A DNA stretch of 64,000 nt from positions 1 through 64,000 of the forward strand of contig NZ_AVPL01000002.1 of NCBI RefSeq assembly GCF_000768695.1, written 5' to 3'. Both the position numbers and the translations under genes were made by a program. This document shows, in pieces, positions 18,358 through 27,388 of the stretch (position 1 is the stretch's first letter; every line of letters begins with the position of its first letter). This DNA is from Knoellia aerolata DSM 18566. Its GTDB lineage: Bacteria; Actinomycetota; Actinomycetes; Actinomycetales; Dermatophilaceae. Under the pieces are notes generated by a model. It ran no database searches, was not told the DNA's origin, and was given only the letters and a program-made list of their open reading frames with translations.

Positions 18358-21048
18358 GTGAGTCGCCTCCTTCTCCTCGACGGTCATTCCCTCGCCTACC
18401 GTGCGTTCTTCGCGCTGCCGGTGGAGAACTTCTCGACGAGCACCGGTCAGCACACCAACGGCGTCTACGGCTTCACGTCGATGCTCATCAACGTGCTGCG
18501 TGACGAGGCGCCCACGCACGTCGCCGTCGCCTTCGACGTCTCCCGCCAGACGTTCCGTGCCGCGGAGTACGCCGACTACAAGGCGACCCGCTCCGCCACC
18601 CCGAGCGAGTTCCAGGGCCAGGTCGCCCTGGTGCGCGAGGTCCTCGACGCGCTGCGGATCCGTCACGTGCAGGTCGACGGCTTCGAGGCCGACGACGTCA
18701 TCGCCACGCTCACCGCGATGGCCGAGGCCGAAGGGATGGAGGTCGTCATCTGCACCGGCGACCGCGACGCCTTCCAGCTCGTGAACGACAACGTCTCCCT
18801 CCTCTACCCGGTGCGGGGGGTCTCCGAGGTCTGGCGCATGGACCCGAAGGCCGTCGAGGAGAAGTACCTCGTGACGCCCGAGCGCTACAGCGACCTCGCC
18901 GCCCTCGTCGGCGAGACCAGCGACAACCTGCCCGGCGTGCCCGGCGTCGGTCCCAAGACGGCGGCGAAGTGGCTCACCCAGTACGGCGACCTCGCCGGGG
19001 TCGTCGCCCACGCCGACGAGATCAAGGGCAAGGCGGGGGAGTCCCTGCGCGAGCACCTCTCCGACGTGCTGCGCAACCGGCGGCTCAACCACCTCGTCCG
19101 CGACCTCAGCCTCGACGTGACGATCGCCGACCTGGAGCGCGCCACCTGGGACCGCGAGGAGGTCCACAAGGTGTTCGACGGCCTCGAGTTCCGGGTGCTG
19201 CGGGAGCGGCTCTTCGAGACCTTCGACGCCGCCCCCGACGAGGCCGAGGGCGGCTTCGACCTCGACGCCTCCGTCCTGGCCTCCGACGAGGTGGGGCCGT
19301 GGCTCGACGAGCACGCGTCGGCCGAGCCGACCGGGGTCCACGTCGTCGGGATCTGGGGTCGGGGGACGGGGGACGTCTCCGCGGTGGCGCTCGCGTCGGC
19401 CGGTGACGCGGCGGCATACATCGACGTCCTCGAGCTCGACGAGACCGGGGAGAAGGCGCTCGCCGACTGGCTGGGCGACGCCTCCCGGCCCAAGGTCCTC
19501 CACGACGCCAAGGGCCAGATGCACGCCCTCCGGGCCCGTGGCCTGCCCGTGGCCGGCGTGACGATGGACACCGCGCTCGCCGCCTACCTCGTCAAGCCCG
19601 ACCAGCGCAGCTTCGACCTCGCCGACCTCGTCGTGCGCCACCTCGGCCGGGAACTCAGGGCCGAGGAGCAGGCCGGCGGCCAGGGGATGCTCGACATGTC
19701 CTTCGGTGGCGCCGACGACCAGGTCGTCGGCCAGGACGCCATGGTGCGGGCCCGAGCGGTGCTCGACCTGTCCGGGCCGCTGGGTGAGCAGCTCGAGGCG
19801 ACCGGCGGCACCGAGCTGCTGCGCGACATCGAGCTGCCGCTCGTCGAGATCCTCGCCGCGATGGAGCGCACCGGCATCGCCGTCGACACCGACGCGCTCA
19901 GCGCGCTCGAGGCCGACTTCGACGCCAAGGTCCGCGGGGCGCAGCAGGACGCCTGGGACGCCATCGGGGGGGAGTCGATCAACCTCGGCTCGCCCAAGCA
20001 GCTGCAGACCGTGCTCTTCGAGACGCTCGGCCTGCCCAAGACGCGGCGGACCAAGACGGGGTACACCACCGACGCCGACGCGCTCACCGACCTCTATGCC
20101 AAGACCGAGCACCCGTTCCTCGAGGCGCTGCTGCGCCACCGTGACGCCGCGCGGCTGCGGGTCACCGTCGAGGGCCTCATCAAGTCCGTCGCCGAGGACC
20201 AGCGCATCCACACCACCTACATCCAGACGATCGCGGCGACGGGCCGGCTCAGCTCCACCGACCCCAACCTCCAGAACGTCCCGATCCGCACCGAGGAGGG
20301 CCGGCGCATCCGCGAGGTCTTCGTCGTGGGCAGCGCGGACGGCGTGCCGTTCGAGTCGCTGCTCTCGGCGGACTACAGCCAGATCGAGATGCGGATCATG
20401 GCGCACCTCTCCGGAGACGAGGGGCTCATCGAGGCCTTCCGCACCGGTGAGGACCTCCACCGCTTCGTCGGCGCCCGGGTCTTCTCGGTCGCACCGGCGG
20501 ACGTCACCGCCGAGATGCGCAGCAAGGTCAAGGCGATGAGCTACGGCCTCGCCTACGGCCTGTCCGCGTTCGGCCTGTCCAAGCAGCTCACCATCTCGAC
20601 GGGCGAGGCGCAGGGCCTCATGGACGAGTACTTCGCGCGCTTCGGCGGGGTGCGCGACTACCTGCGCGAGGTCGTCGCGCAGGCTCGGGGGACCGGCTAC
20701 ACCGAGACGATGCTCGGTCGGCGCCGCTACCTTCCCGACCTCACGAGCAGCAACCGGCAGCGCCGGGAGATGGCCGAGCGGATGGCGCTCAACGCCCCGA
20801 TCCAGGGCTCCGCCGCCGACATCATCAAGCTCGCGATGATCGGGGTCGACCGGGCCCTGCGCGAGTCCGGGGCCAGGTCGCGGATGCTCCTCCAGGTCCA
20901 CGACGAGCTCGTCCTCGAGGTGGCCGCGGGGGAGCGGGCCGACGTCGAGGCGCTGGTGCGCACCGAGATGGGCCGAGCCATCGAGCTCGACGTGCCGCTC
21001 GACGTCAGCGTGGGTCACGGGCGCAGCTGGCACGACGCGGCGCACTGA
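18358..21048 (+). CDS. polA: DNA polymerase I
   Basis: Fills gaps and removes RNA primers in replication and repair. The 896-residue protein has three regions. First is a 5' nuclease (residues 1 to about 300: LLLDGHSLAYRAFFALP, GFEADDVIAT, ICTGDRD). Second is an exonuclease-like domain (about 320-480). Third is the polymerase (SADYSQIEMRIMAHLSGDE, the O-helix RSKVKAMSYGLAYGLSAFGLS, and LLQVHDELVLEV). The proofreading motif DxE expected near residue 330 reads GIWGRGTGDV, so the 3'-5' exonuclease is very likely inactive, as in other actinobacterial Pol I. The GTG start fits both the leaderless -10 and the family N-terminus. Confidence 0.97.
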   Translation: MSRLLLLDGHSLAYRAFFALPVENFSTSTGQHTNGVYGFTSMLINVLRDEAPTHVAVAFDVSRQTFRAAEYADYKATRSATPSEFQGQVALVREVLDALRIRHVQVDGFEADDVIATLTAMAEAEGMEVVICTGDRDAFQLVNDNVSLLYPVRGVSEVWRMDPKAVEEKYLVTPERYSDLAALVGETSDNLPGVPGVGPKTAAKWLTQYGDLAGVVAHADEIKGKAGESLREHLSDVLRNRRLNHLVRDLSLDVTIADLERATWDREEVHKVFDGLEFRVLRERLFETFDAAPDEAEGGFDLDASVLASDEVGPWLDEHASAEPTGVHVVGIWGRGTGDVSAVALASAGDAAAYIDVLELDETGEKALADWLGDASRPKVLHDAKGQMHALRARGLPVAGVTMDTALAAYLVKPDQRSFDLADLVVRHLGRELRAEEQAGGQGMLDMSFGGADDQVVGQDAMVRARAVLDLSGPLGEQLEATGGTELLRDIELPLVEILAAMERTGIAVDTDALSALEADFDAKVRGAQQDAWDAIGGESINLGSPKQLQTVLFETLGLPKTRRTKTGYTTDADALTDLYAKTEHPFLEALLRHRDAARLRVTVEGLIKSVAEDQRIHTTYIQTIAATGRLSSTDPNLQNVPIRTEEGRRIREVFVVGSADGVPFESLLSADYSQIEMRIMAHLSGDEGLIEAFRTGEDLHRFVGARVFSVAPADVTAEMRSKVKAMSYGLAYGLSAFGLSKQLTISTGEAQGLMDEYFARFGGVRDYLREVVAQARGTGYTETMLGRRRYLPDLTSSNRQRREMAERMALNAPIQGSAADIIKLAMIGVDRALRESGARSRMLLQVHDELVLEVAAGERADVEALVRTEMGRAIELDVPLDVSVGHGRSWHDAAH

Positions 21049-21191
21049 CGCCGCGGTGGCGATCGCTCGGGGATCCGCTCCACCGGTGGCTCCGCACGGG
21101 CCATGGTGCTGCACGCCCGTCCGGCCGTAACCTGCCCTCATCGGCGGACGCGGTCGGTGGGCCGCCAGTGCCGCGACGGATGGAGCGCCTC

Positions 21192-21641
21192 ATGGGGATC
21201 GTCAGAGCCACCAACATCGCGATCGGTGCGTTGACGCTGCTCTTGAGCCTCGTGGCGACGGTCCGGCGCTACGGGGTCGAGGGGGCCGTCAGCCCGTCGA
21301 TCGTCCTCACGGCGGCGATCTTCTCCTTCACGGCCATCACGCTCACCATGTCCCTGCGTGCGGGCGCACCGTCGGGTACAACCTCGAACGCTGGCCAGGG
21401 CAACGCCGGGGTGATCTGGCTCCTGCTCCTGCTCCTCACCGCGGCGGCCACGTGGGAGCTCATCCCGGCTGCGGACCGCCCCGCCATCGGTGTCATCCTG
21501 GCCCTCGTCGTCGGGCTGGCCATCGGCGCGGCGGTCGGGCCGGGCATCGATCTCGGCTCCGACGGCTCCTCCGGGCAGGTCGTGGGGTCGAGCGTGCTCA
21601 GCGAGACCGCTCGTCGTCGCCGGCGCCGCGAGGGACGCTGA
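21192..21641 (+). CDS. Hypothetical membrane protein
   Basis: A 149-residue protein with about four hydrophobic segments (starting MGIVRATNIAIGALTLLLSLVA), a polar loop, and a basic C-terminus (RRRRRREGR). I do not recognise a family. The ATG at 21192 is chosen because GGAG lies six bases upstream; in-frame GTG (21168) and ATG (21180) lie further out. Its last 44 bases overlap the end of the convergent flippase gene. It marks the border between the conserved polA neighbourhood and the glycan gene block. Confidence 0.6.
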   Translation: MGIVRATNIAIGALTLLLSLVATVRRYGVEGAVSPSIVLTAAIFSFTAITLTMSLRAGAPSGTTSNAGQGNAGVIWLLLLLLTAAATWELIPAADRPAIGVILALVVGLAIGAAVGPGIDLGSDGSSGQVVGSSVLSETARRRRRREGR

Positions 21642-22830
21642 CCCAGACGCCCACGGCGGTGACGACGACCGAGGCCGCGAGGAACGTGGTCGCGACCTCG
21701 GCCACGCTCCGCTCGCGCCAGAGCACGACGACGAGGGTGGCCAGCCCCACGGCGGCCCAGACGAGGTAGCCCACGAGGTGGTTCCCGCGGGCCGCACCCC
21801 AGAAGACGAGCACCTGCGCGAGCGCCCAGGCACCTCCGAGCGCCGTGAACACGGGCACGAGGTCCGCCAGGTGTGTGTAGGCCGGGCCGCCGACGACTCG
21901 GACCAGGGGCCCGGACAGCAGCGCGGAGAACGCGACCCCGACCGCGACGATCGCGGTCGTCCCGCCGAGCGCGACGACGAGCGGACGGGAGCCCGTGGCG
22001 CGGGACATGCCCGGGTAGAGGACGGTGGCGAGGAAGGCCGGACCCCAGAAGGCCGCCTTCGCGAAGAGGCTGAGGACGGCATACGCACCGGAGTCGTCGC
22101 CTGACAGGACGTGCCGCGCGACCGGGGTGTCGATGGTCGACGCCACGAGCAGGGCGGACGTCCCGGCCATCCCCGCGAGCACCCGCCTCACCTGGGTCGG
22201 TGCGCCACCGCGCAGGGCCTCGCCGAGGTGACTGCGAACGAGGGCCAGCGCTCCGAGGGCGATCAGCCACGATGCCAGTGCGGTCAGCCCCAGGACGCCG
22301 GTGACGCCCCAGCCGAGCCACGCAGCGAGCACGCCGCCGGCGGTGCGGGCGACGGAGACCACGGCATACACCGTGCCGAGGGCCACGAAGCGCTCACCAC
22401 CCTGCAGGGTGCCCTGGACCGCGGCGGTGAGGCAGGTCGGCACCATCGCCGTCGCGACGAGCAGCACCGGCAGCGGGCCGTCGAGGTGCAGCAGTCGCAC
22501 GACGAGGGGGGTGAGGACGGTGACGACGGCGGTGGCGACGAGGCCGACCACCATGCCGGTTCGCAGGGCCGTGGCGTGGGCGCCGGGACGGTGCAGCGCC
22601 ACTCGCCACGCGCTGACCAGCTGGGTCGCCAGGGCCGCGACCCCGGCGATGATGACGAGGTTGAGCAGGGAGGCCACGGCACCGAGCTCGTCCGCCCGCA
22701 GCTCGCGGTTGAGCACGAGAAAGAGCGCGTACGCGACCACATTGGCGAACAGGGTGCCAGCGCCCACCGCGCCGAGGCTGCGCAGGGCACGCGTTCGAGG
22801 AGCCGGTCCCGTGACCGAGGGCACCGTCAC
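21598..22830 (-). CDS. Wzx-like polysaccharide flippase (MOP superfamily)
   Basis: A 410-residue integral membrane protein with about 12 helices. GAGTLFANVVAYALFLVLNRELRADELGAVASLLNLV at its start, described here by its pattern of long hydrophobic runs with R/E turns, is typical of the oligosaccharide flippases that move undecaprenyl-linked glycans across the membrane. The true start is the GTG at 22830, in a GTGA overlap with the upstream gene; an open frame further upstream is arginine/proline-rich and not coding. Its 3' end overlaps the convergent small membrane gene by 44 bases. Confidence 0.8.
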   Translation of the reverse strand: MTVPSVTGPAPRTRALRSLGAVGAGTLFANVVAYALFLVLNRELRADELGAVASLLNLVIIAGVAALATQLVSAWRVALHRPGAHATALRTGMVVGLVATAVVTVLTPLVVRLLHLDGPLPVLLVATAMVPTCLTAAVQGTLQGGERFVALGTVYAVVSVARTAGGVLAAWLGWGVTGVLGLTALASWLIALGALALVRSHLGEALRGGAPTQVRRVLAGMAGTSALLVASTIDTPVARHVLSGDDSGAYAVLSLFAKAAFWGPAFLATVLYPGMSRATGSRPLVVALGGTTAIVAVGVAFSALLSGPLVRVVGGPAYTHLADLVPVFTALGGAWALAQVLVFWGAARGNHLVGYLVWAAVGLATLVVVLWRERSVAEVATTFLAASVVVTAVGVWVSVPRGAGDDERSR

Positions 22831-24917
22831 CGTCGGGAGACCGAGACGGCGTGGTCGTCCGACAACCGCCCACACACGGCTGGAACGGGGCCCCACGACT
22901 GAGTCGCTCGCACGTGGTCGGTGTTGCCCCCATCGATCGCAGACCTGAACTGGAGCTGCGAGAGGTCGCTGTACCAGTCCCTGTTCCACTCGGCCACGGG
23001 GAGGCGGAGGTCGTACTGCGGGTCGTCGTTCACGCGGATCCGCGTCTCGAAGAACTCCGGGCGAGCATGAGCGGTCACCCGAATGGGACGGTCGCGTGCG
23101 ACCTCGAACCACGGCGAGTAGAAGTTGCCATCCCGGTCCTCCACGACCAGGCGAGCCTGCGGGGCGACGGCATCGAACTCAAGCGACACCTCACGCGTCT
23201 CCACGCCGAACTGCTGGAACAGGCGCAGCAGGCCAGGCTTGTAGTTGGTGAACGTCGGCATGAGGTCGACGATCATGTCGCGCTGCTCCACGAGGTTCCA
23301 CGGTTCGTACTGGTCGCCAGTGTGGACGTACAGCGCTGCGCAGTCACCGGTGATGTGCAGGTCGTCAGCTGTTCCCGAACCCGGCAGGCCGTCCGAGCGG
23401 GAGACCAGCCGGGAGACCGGCGAGTTCGGGCCACCGCTGAGCCGCTCCTGCAACGAGAGGAAGGACGTCAGCTCGTCGCCTCGATGCGTGTGAGCAGCAG
23501 CCAGGGCGCCCGTCGCCATCTGCGCGGCGATGCTGTACGCGGTCAGTCCGACCATGCCGACGAGGAACGCGGGGCGAACCACGCGCGGCCACGGGAGCGA
23601 CCACGTGGTGACGTGCCAGAGTCCGATGGTGCCGAGGACGACCAGCATCGGGACGAAGTCGCTGGTGTACCGGTGTGCGATATATCCGTACCCGAGCACT
23701 CCACCGCCGACGAGGAGGGAAGCGACGGCCGGCCAGCGCAGTGCCGCTGCGGCAGGTGTGAGCGAACGCCGCAGGAGAACGACCAGCGCGCAGACGGAGA
23801 GCAGGAGGAGCAGCGGCATGAACGCGGTGACGCTGCCCGTGCGGTAGGTCTGGTCGAGGAAGGCCCCACCGTACGACTGCGCCGGCTCACTGGGGAGGGT
23901 GATGTACGGGAAATAGTCCACGAACCGGATGCCGTTCGGCCGGAAGTAGTTCACCAGCGTCGTCTCGAGGAACTGGGGCCCGGTGATCGTCCCTCCGTTG
24001 GCCTCGAGAGCGGCTCGCCGGTGCTCGTTCACCTGCGTCCACACCTGCGACTCGAGAGGGAAGAGGTACGGATGACCGAACTTCACCCAGTTGTACGTCA
24101 CCGAGGCGAGGAGTGGCACAGCCCCCGCAGCGAAGACTGCGATGGGGATGCGCGCCTTCCCAACGCGTCGACGACGGGGTCGGTGCCTCGCGCCGCTTGC
24201 CCCGCGGGCGTGGCGAAGCGCGAGCCACGCCGCCAGGGCCATCACAGTCCCGCTCATCGCCCACCCACCCGGGGTCCGGGTCAAGGCGGTGGAGAGCGTG
24301 AAACCCATGAGCCACAAGGTCGACGGGAGGGTGGGGTTCAGCGCGACTCGAAGCAGCCAGTAGGCGGCCCCGACCGCCAGGGCGGACGCCCACAGGTACA
24401 CCTCGTGATAGACCCAGGGCAAAGATGCGTCGAAGGTGAGAACCGTGCCGCCGGTGATCGCACCGATGAGGGCCGCCGCCGCGATCGCATCGGTTCGGCT
24501 GACGTCGCGCTCCGGCCGCAGGCAATCTCGCACCAACCAGGTGAACCTCGTGCTGACGACGGCCAGCACCAGCCAGGCCAGCGCCATCGACAGGACGGTG
24601 AGTCGTCCGTCGAACTCATGGGTCACGAGCTGGATGGGGATGCGGAGGATCGCCGGGAACGGTGGGAAGTACATGAACGTCTGTCCGTCGATGACGAACC
24701 CCTCGATGCCGAGGATGCCGTTCGGGACGCTCAGCCGCCCGTCGAGGAAGGCACTCGCCTGGATGTCGAAGAAGTTCGACGCGAACCGCGGTGCCACCGC
24801 GGTTCGGAGGACGTCAGATCTGAAGTTGATGAGCACCAGAAGGAACGGGACGCCACCGAGCAACAGTCCCGCAGCGCTCGCGACGTTCTGTCGCCGTTGC
24901 GGGGCCGCCGTCGTCAA
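22827..24917 (-). CDS. Large polytopic membrane protein, GT-C glycosyltransferase-like
   Basis: A 696-residue protein. Residues 1 to about 490 contain ten or more hydrophobic helices; the remaining 200 residues form a soluble domain probably outside the cell. The first loop (FFDIQASAFLDGRLSV) and a later FPPFPAILRIP resemble polyprenyl-phosphate-dependent GT-C enzymes, but no family can be assigned firmly. The start is a TTG in a TTGA overlap with the upstream GT2-methyltransferase gene, so expression probably depends on translational coupling. A/T-ending codons are more frequent here than in the flanking backbone genes. Confidence 0.65.
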   Translation of the reverse strand: MTTAAPQRRQNVASAAGLLLGGVPFLLVLINFRSDVLRTAVAPRFASNFFDIQASAFLDGRLSVPNGILGIEGFVIDGQTFMYFPPFPAILRIPIQLVTHEFDGRLTVLSMALAWLVLAVVSTRFTWLVRDCLRPERDVSRTDAIAAAALIGAITGGTVLTFDASLPWVYHEVYLWASALAVGAAYWLLRVALNPTLPSTLWLMGFTLSTALTRTPGGWAMSGTVMALAAWLALRHARGASGARHRPRRRRVGKARIPIAVFAAGAVPLLASVTYNWVKFGHPYLFPLESQVWTQVNEHRRAALEANGGTITGPQFLETTLVNYFRPNGIRFVDYFPYITLPSEPAQSYGGAFLDQTYRTGSVTAFMPLLLLLSVCALVVLLRRSLTPAAAALRWPAVASLLVGGGVLGYGYIAHRYTSDFVPMLVVLGTIGLWHVTTWSLPWPRVVRPAFLVGMVGLTAYSIAAQMATGALAAAHTHRGDELTSFLSLQERLSGGPNSPVSRLVSRSDGLPGSGTADDLHITGDCAALYVHTGDQYEPWNLVEQRDMIVDLMPTFTNYKPGLLRLFQQFGVETREVSLEFDAVAPQARLVVEDRDGNFYSPWFEVARDRPIRVTAHARPEFFETRIRVNDDPQYDLRLPVAEWNRDWYSDLSQLQFRSAIDGGNTDHVRATQSWGPVPAVCGRLSDDHAVSVSRR

Positions 24918-26377
24918 TCGCGCTCCAGCTTGTACAGGAACTGGTAGCCGAACAGGGTCGGCCGTGCGCGCACTGCCACCCGGTCCACCGCGGAGGCCGC
25001 CCGCGCGAGCCGACCCACCAGTGGGCTACCGCCCCGCTCGAGGACATCGATCGGCGATCCCACCGTGCGCCGCTCCACGACGCGCAGGCCAGCATTGACA
25101 ATGAGTCGCTCGAAGCTGCGGCGCGTGAAGAACCTGACGTGCCCACGATCCAGAGGGCCACGCTGGTCGTAGTCGAAGGTCCCGGTAGCGGTCCGAATCC
25201 TTGGGTACCAGTGACCGAAGTTGGGCACGCTGACAAGGATCGCCCCATGGTCGGAGAGCCGAGACGTGATGTCGGCCATCAGGGCGTCGGGATCGATCAC
25301 GTGCTCCAGCACGTCACCCGCCACGATGACGTCGAAGCCCGAGCCGGTCTCGGGTGGCAGACCCTGGTTGAGGTCAGCCTCGATGAAGCCGTCGACACGT
25401 TCCCCGATGCCGTCGTGCTTGACGAGATCGACCCCGACCACGTGATGACCCATGGACCGTATGAGGCCAGCGAAGTGTCCATCGGAGCACCCCACGTCGA
25501 GAACGGACGAGGAAGGCATGCCGGCTAGCCAGCTCAACAGCTGTCCGTGCGACGAGTGCGGGCTGTGCTTGACCTCGTAGGCCTCCGTGTCGACGCCGCC
25601 TTCGGCTAGACCGAAACCCATACGGCGCGCTCGGTGACGCATCACGTCGATCGCGACATCGCGCGCGTACGACATCCCGTTCACGTAGCAGATCTCGTCG
25701 CCGTAGTACGTGGGGATGGGAACCTCGACGATCCGCTTTCCTGAACTCAGCATCCCGAGAATGATCTCCGTGTCGAAGTCGAAGTCGTCCGAGTAATCGG
25801 CGAAGGGCACGTCTCGAAGGGCGTCGGTCCGGTAGGCCCGGTAGCCGCTGTGCCACTCGGACAGCGACGATCCGGTCATGGCGTTCTGGAAGCGTGTAAG
25901 GATCCTGTTCCCCACGAACTTGTAGAGGGGCATCCCGCCCTTGAGCGCCGAGCCGCGCTCCATCATCCGGGAGCCCATGACCACGTCGGCCTCACCGGTG
26001 AGGAGAGGTTTGACGATCTCCTCCATCACCTCCGGGGCGTACTGGCCGTCACCGTGGAGCAGAACCACGATGTCGAGTCCCTCTTCTATCGCCCAGCGGT
26101 ACCCGAACTTCTGGTTGCCGCCGTAACGCAGGTTGGCGACGTGCTTGATCACGGTGAGCGGGAGGGTGGACCCTGACGCGTATTCCAGGCCCACTTCGTA
26201 GGTCTCGTCCGCACTGGCGTCGTCACAGACGAGCACGTGGTCGAGCCGGTCACGGAATGCGGCCGGGATGCGGTCCAGGGTCGCACGGAGGGTGGTGGCC
26301 GCGTTGTAGGCCACGACGAGGACACCGATCCTCACGGTCTCGGTCCTGCCCGCCTGGTCGTGTGCTGCTGACGTCAC
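24914..26377 (-). CDS. Bifunctional GT2 glycosyltransferase / class I methyltransferase
   Basis: A 487-residue fusion. The N-terminal half (about residues 12-240) is a dolichol-phosphate-mannose-synthase-like GT2: IGVLVVAYNAATTLRATL, VCDDASADET, LLHGDGQYAPE and an EWHSGYRAYR acceptor region. The C-terminal half (about 265-485) is a SAM-dependent methyltransferase: SVLDVGCSDGHFAGLI, DVLEHVIDPDALM, GHVRFFTRRSFERLI. It probably glycosylates and methylates a lipid carrier or a glycan intermediate. The start is uncertain between GTG 26377 and GTG 26335 (VRIGVLVVAYN). It is the first gene of a three-gene minus-strand unit with the GT-C-like protein and the flippase. Confidence 0.85.
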   Translation of the reverse strand: MTSAAHDQAGRTETVRIGVLVVAYNAATTLRATLDRIPAAFRDRLDHVLVCDDASADETYEVGLEYASGSTLPLTVIKHVANLRYGGNQKFGYRWAIEEGLDIVVLLHGDGQYAPEVMEEIVKPLLTGEADVVMGSRMMERGSALKGGMPLYKFVGNRILTRFQNAMTGSSLSEWHSGYRAYRTDALRDVPFADYSDDFDFDTEIILGMLSSGKRIVEVPIPTYYGDEICYVNGMSYARDVAIDVMRHRARRMGFGLAEGGVDTEAYEVKHSPHSSHGQLLSWLAGMPSSSVLDVGCSDGHFAGLIRSMGHHVVGVDLVKHDGIGERVDGFIEADLNQGLPPETGSGFDVIVAGDVLEHVIDPDALMADITSRLSDHGAILVSVPNFGHWYPRIRTATGTFDYDQRGPLDRGHVRFFTRRSFERLIVNAGLRVVERRTVGSPIDVLERGGSPLVGRLARAASAVDRVAVRARPTLFGYQFLYKLERD

Positions 26378-26479
26378 TGTCCCTGGCCTCTCATCAACCC
26401 CGATGTGCCCCTCGTCTCGCACGGCGCGGAGGGCCCCATGAATCGTACTAGGTGGTAACGAACCGGCGAGACGCTCTGG

Positions 26480-26485
26480 CATACT
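26480..26485 (+). promoter_or_regulatory. Leaderless-type -10 element of the 2OG oxygenase gene
   Basis: CATACT ends six bases before the ATG at 26492. The first base departs from the TANNNT pattern. Confidence 0.4.
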
Positions 26486-26491
26486 CCCGCC

Positions 26492-27343
26492 ATGATGCCT
26501 GCCACTCTCGTCGGCCTCGATTCGCTGACGGCTCGCCTGCCCGAGCTTCGCGAGCAGTACCGCGCTGCGCAGCCCTTTCCGCACATCGTGCTCGACGGTG
26601 TGCTGGTTCCGGAGGCGTTCACCCGGGCCGCAGCAGAGTTCCCGCCCATTGGTGACGCGTTCTGGAAGGGGTACCTCCACGTCAACGAGACGAAGTACGG
26701 CAACACGCAGCCGGACACGTGGGGCGAGACTCTCGCCGCAGTGGCTAAGGAGTTCGTCTCGCCGGATTTCGTGGCGTTCCTGGAGGAGCTCACCGGGATC
26801 AGCGACCTCTTGCCGGACTGGAGCATGGACGGTGGCGGCCTGCACCAAACACTTCGTGGTGGACACCTGAACATCCATGCGGACTTCACCACGCATCACA
26901 TCAACGAGAACTGGAGCCGCCGGGTCAACATTCTGCTCTATCTGAATGACGAGTGGCACGAGGAGTGGGGCGGCCAGCTCGAGCTCTGGGACACCGCGAT
27001 GACTGCTGCGCAGGCGAAGGTGCAGCCTGCTGGCAACCGGATGCTCGTCTTCACGACGAGTGATGACAGCTTCCACGGTCACCCGGACGCGCTGACGTGC
27101 CCTGAAGACGTCGCCCGGCGCTCCATGGCCCTGTACTACTTCACCGAGGGGGCACGTCCGGTGCGAAAGGCGACCAACTACCGCGCTCGCCCGGATGAGA
27201 CCGGCCTCAAGCGCGCCGCCATCGCGCTGGACCGCACCGCGGTCGATCTTTACGACCGGGCGAAGCGCAAGGCGGGCATTTCGGACGACCAGGTCAGCGG
27301 CGTTCTAGAGCGGATCAACAAGTTCCGACGCCCCAAGGGCTGA
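26492..27343 (+). CDS. 2-oxoglutarate/Fe(II)-dependent oxygenase
   Basis: A 283-residue protein of the prolyl-4-hydroxylase-like 2OG-Fe(II) family. The iron ligands are His129 and Asp131 (GGHLNIHADF) with His195 or His197 (SFHGHPDAL); Arg209/Arg210 (RRSMALYYF) would hold 2-oxoglutarate. The intervening RRVNILLYLNDEW and WGGQLELWD strands match the family. It sits alone on the plus strand between glycosyltransferase and acyltransferase genes, so a role in oxidising a sugar, lipid carrier or nucleotide sugar is an inference. No signal peptide is present. Confidence 0.85.
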   Translation: MMPATLVGLDSLTARLPELREQYRAAQPFPHIVLDGVLVPEAFTRAAAEFPPIGDAFWKGYLHVNETKYGNTQPDTWGETLAAVAKEFVSPDFVAFLEELTGISDLLPDWSMDGGGLHQTLRGGHLNIHADFTTHHINENWSRRVNILLYLNDEWHEEWGGQLELWDTAMTAAQAKVQPAGNRMLVFTTSDDSFHGHPDALTCPEDVARRSMALYYFTEGARPVRKATNYRARPDETGLKRAAIALDRTAVDLYDRAKRKAGISDDQVSGVLERINKFRRPKG

Positions 27344-27388
27344 CGAGTTGGTCGTCCCGGCGACCCGTTCCAAGTCATCTTCCGGCGG

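Noticed and set aside
17812-21141. A 1,109-codon open frame antisense to polA
   Set aside because: Same cause; low-complexity composition, no recognisable domain, fully inside polA.
22851-24947. A 698-codon plus-strand frame opposite the GT-C-like gene
   Set aside because: Charged, low-complexity product with no motifs; the minus-strand gene has clear membrane helices and operon overlaps on both sides.
26378-27082. N-terminal extension of the GT2-methyltransferase frame into the 2OG oxygenase gene
   Set aside because: The extension is antisense to a gene with an intact active site and lacks GT2 features; GTG 26377 or 26335 fits the family start.
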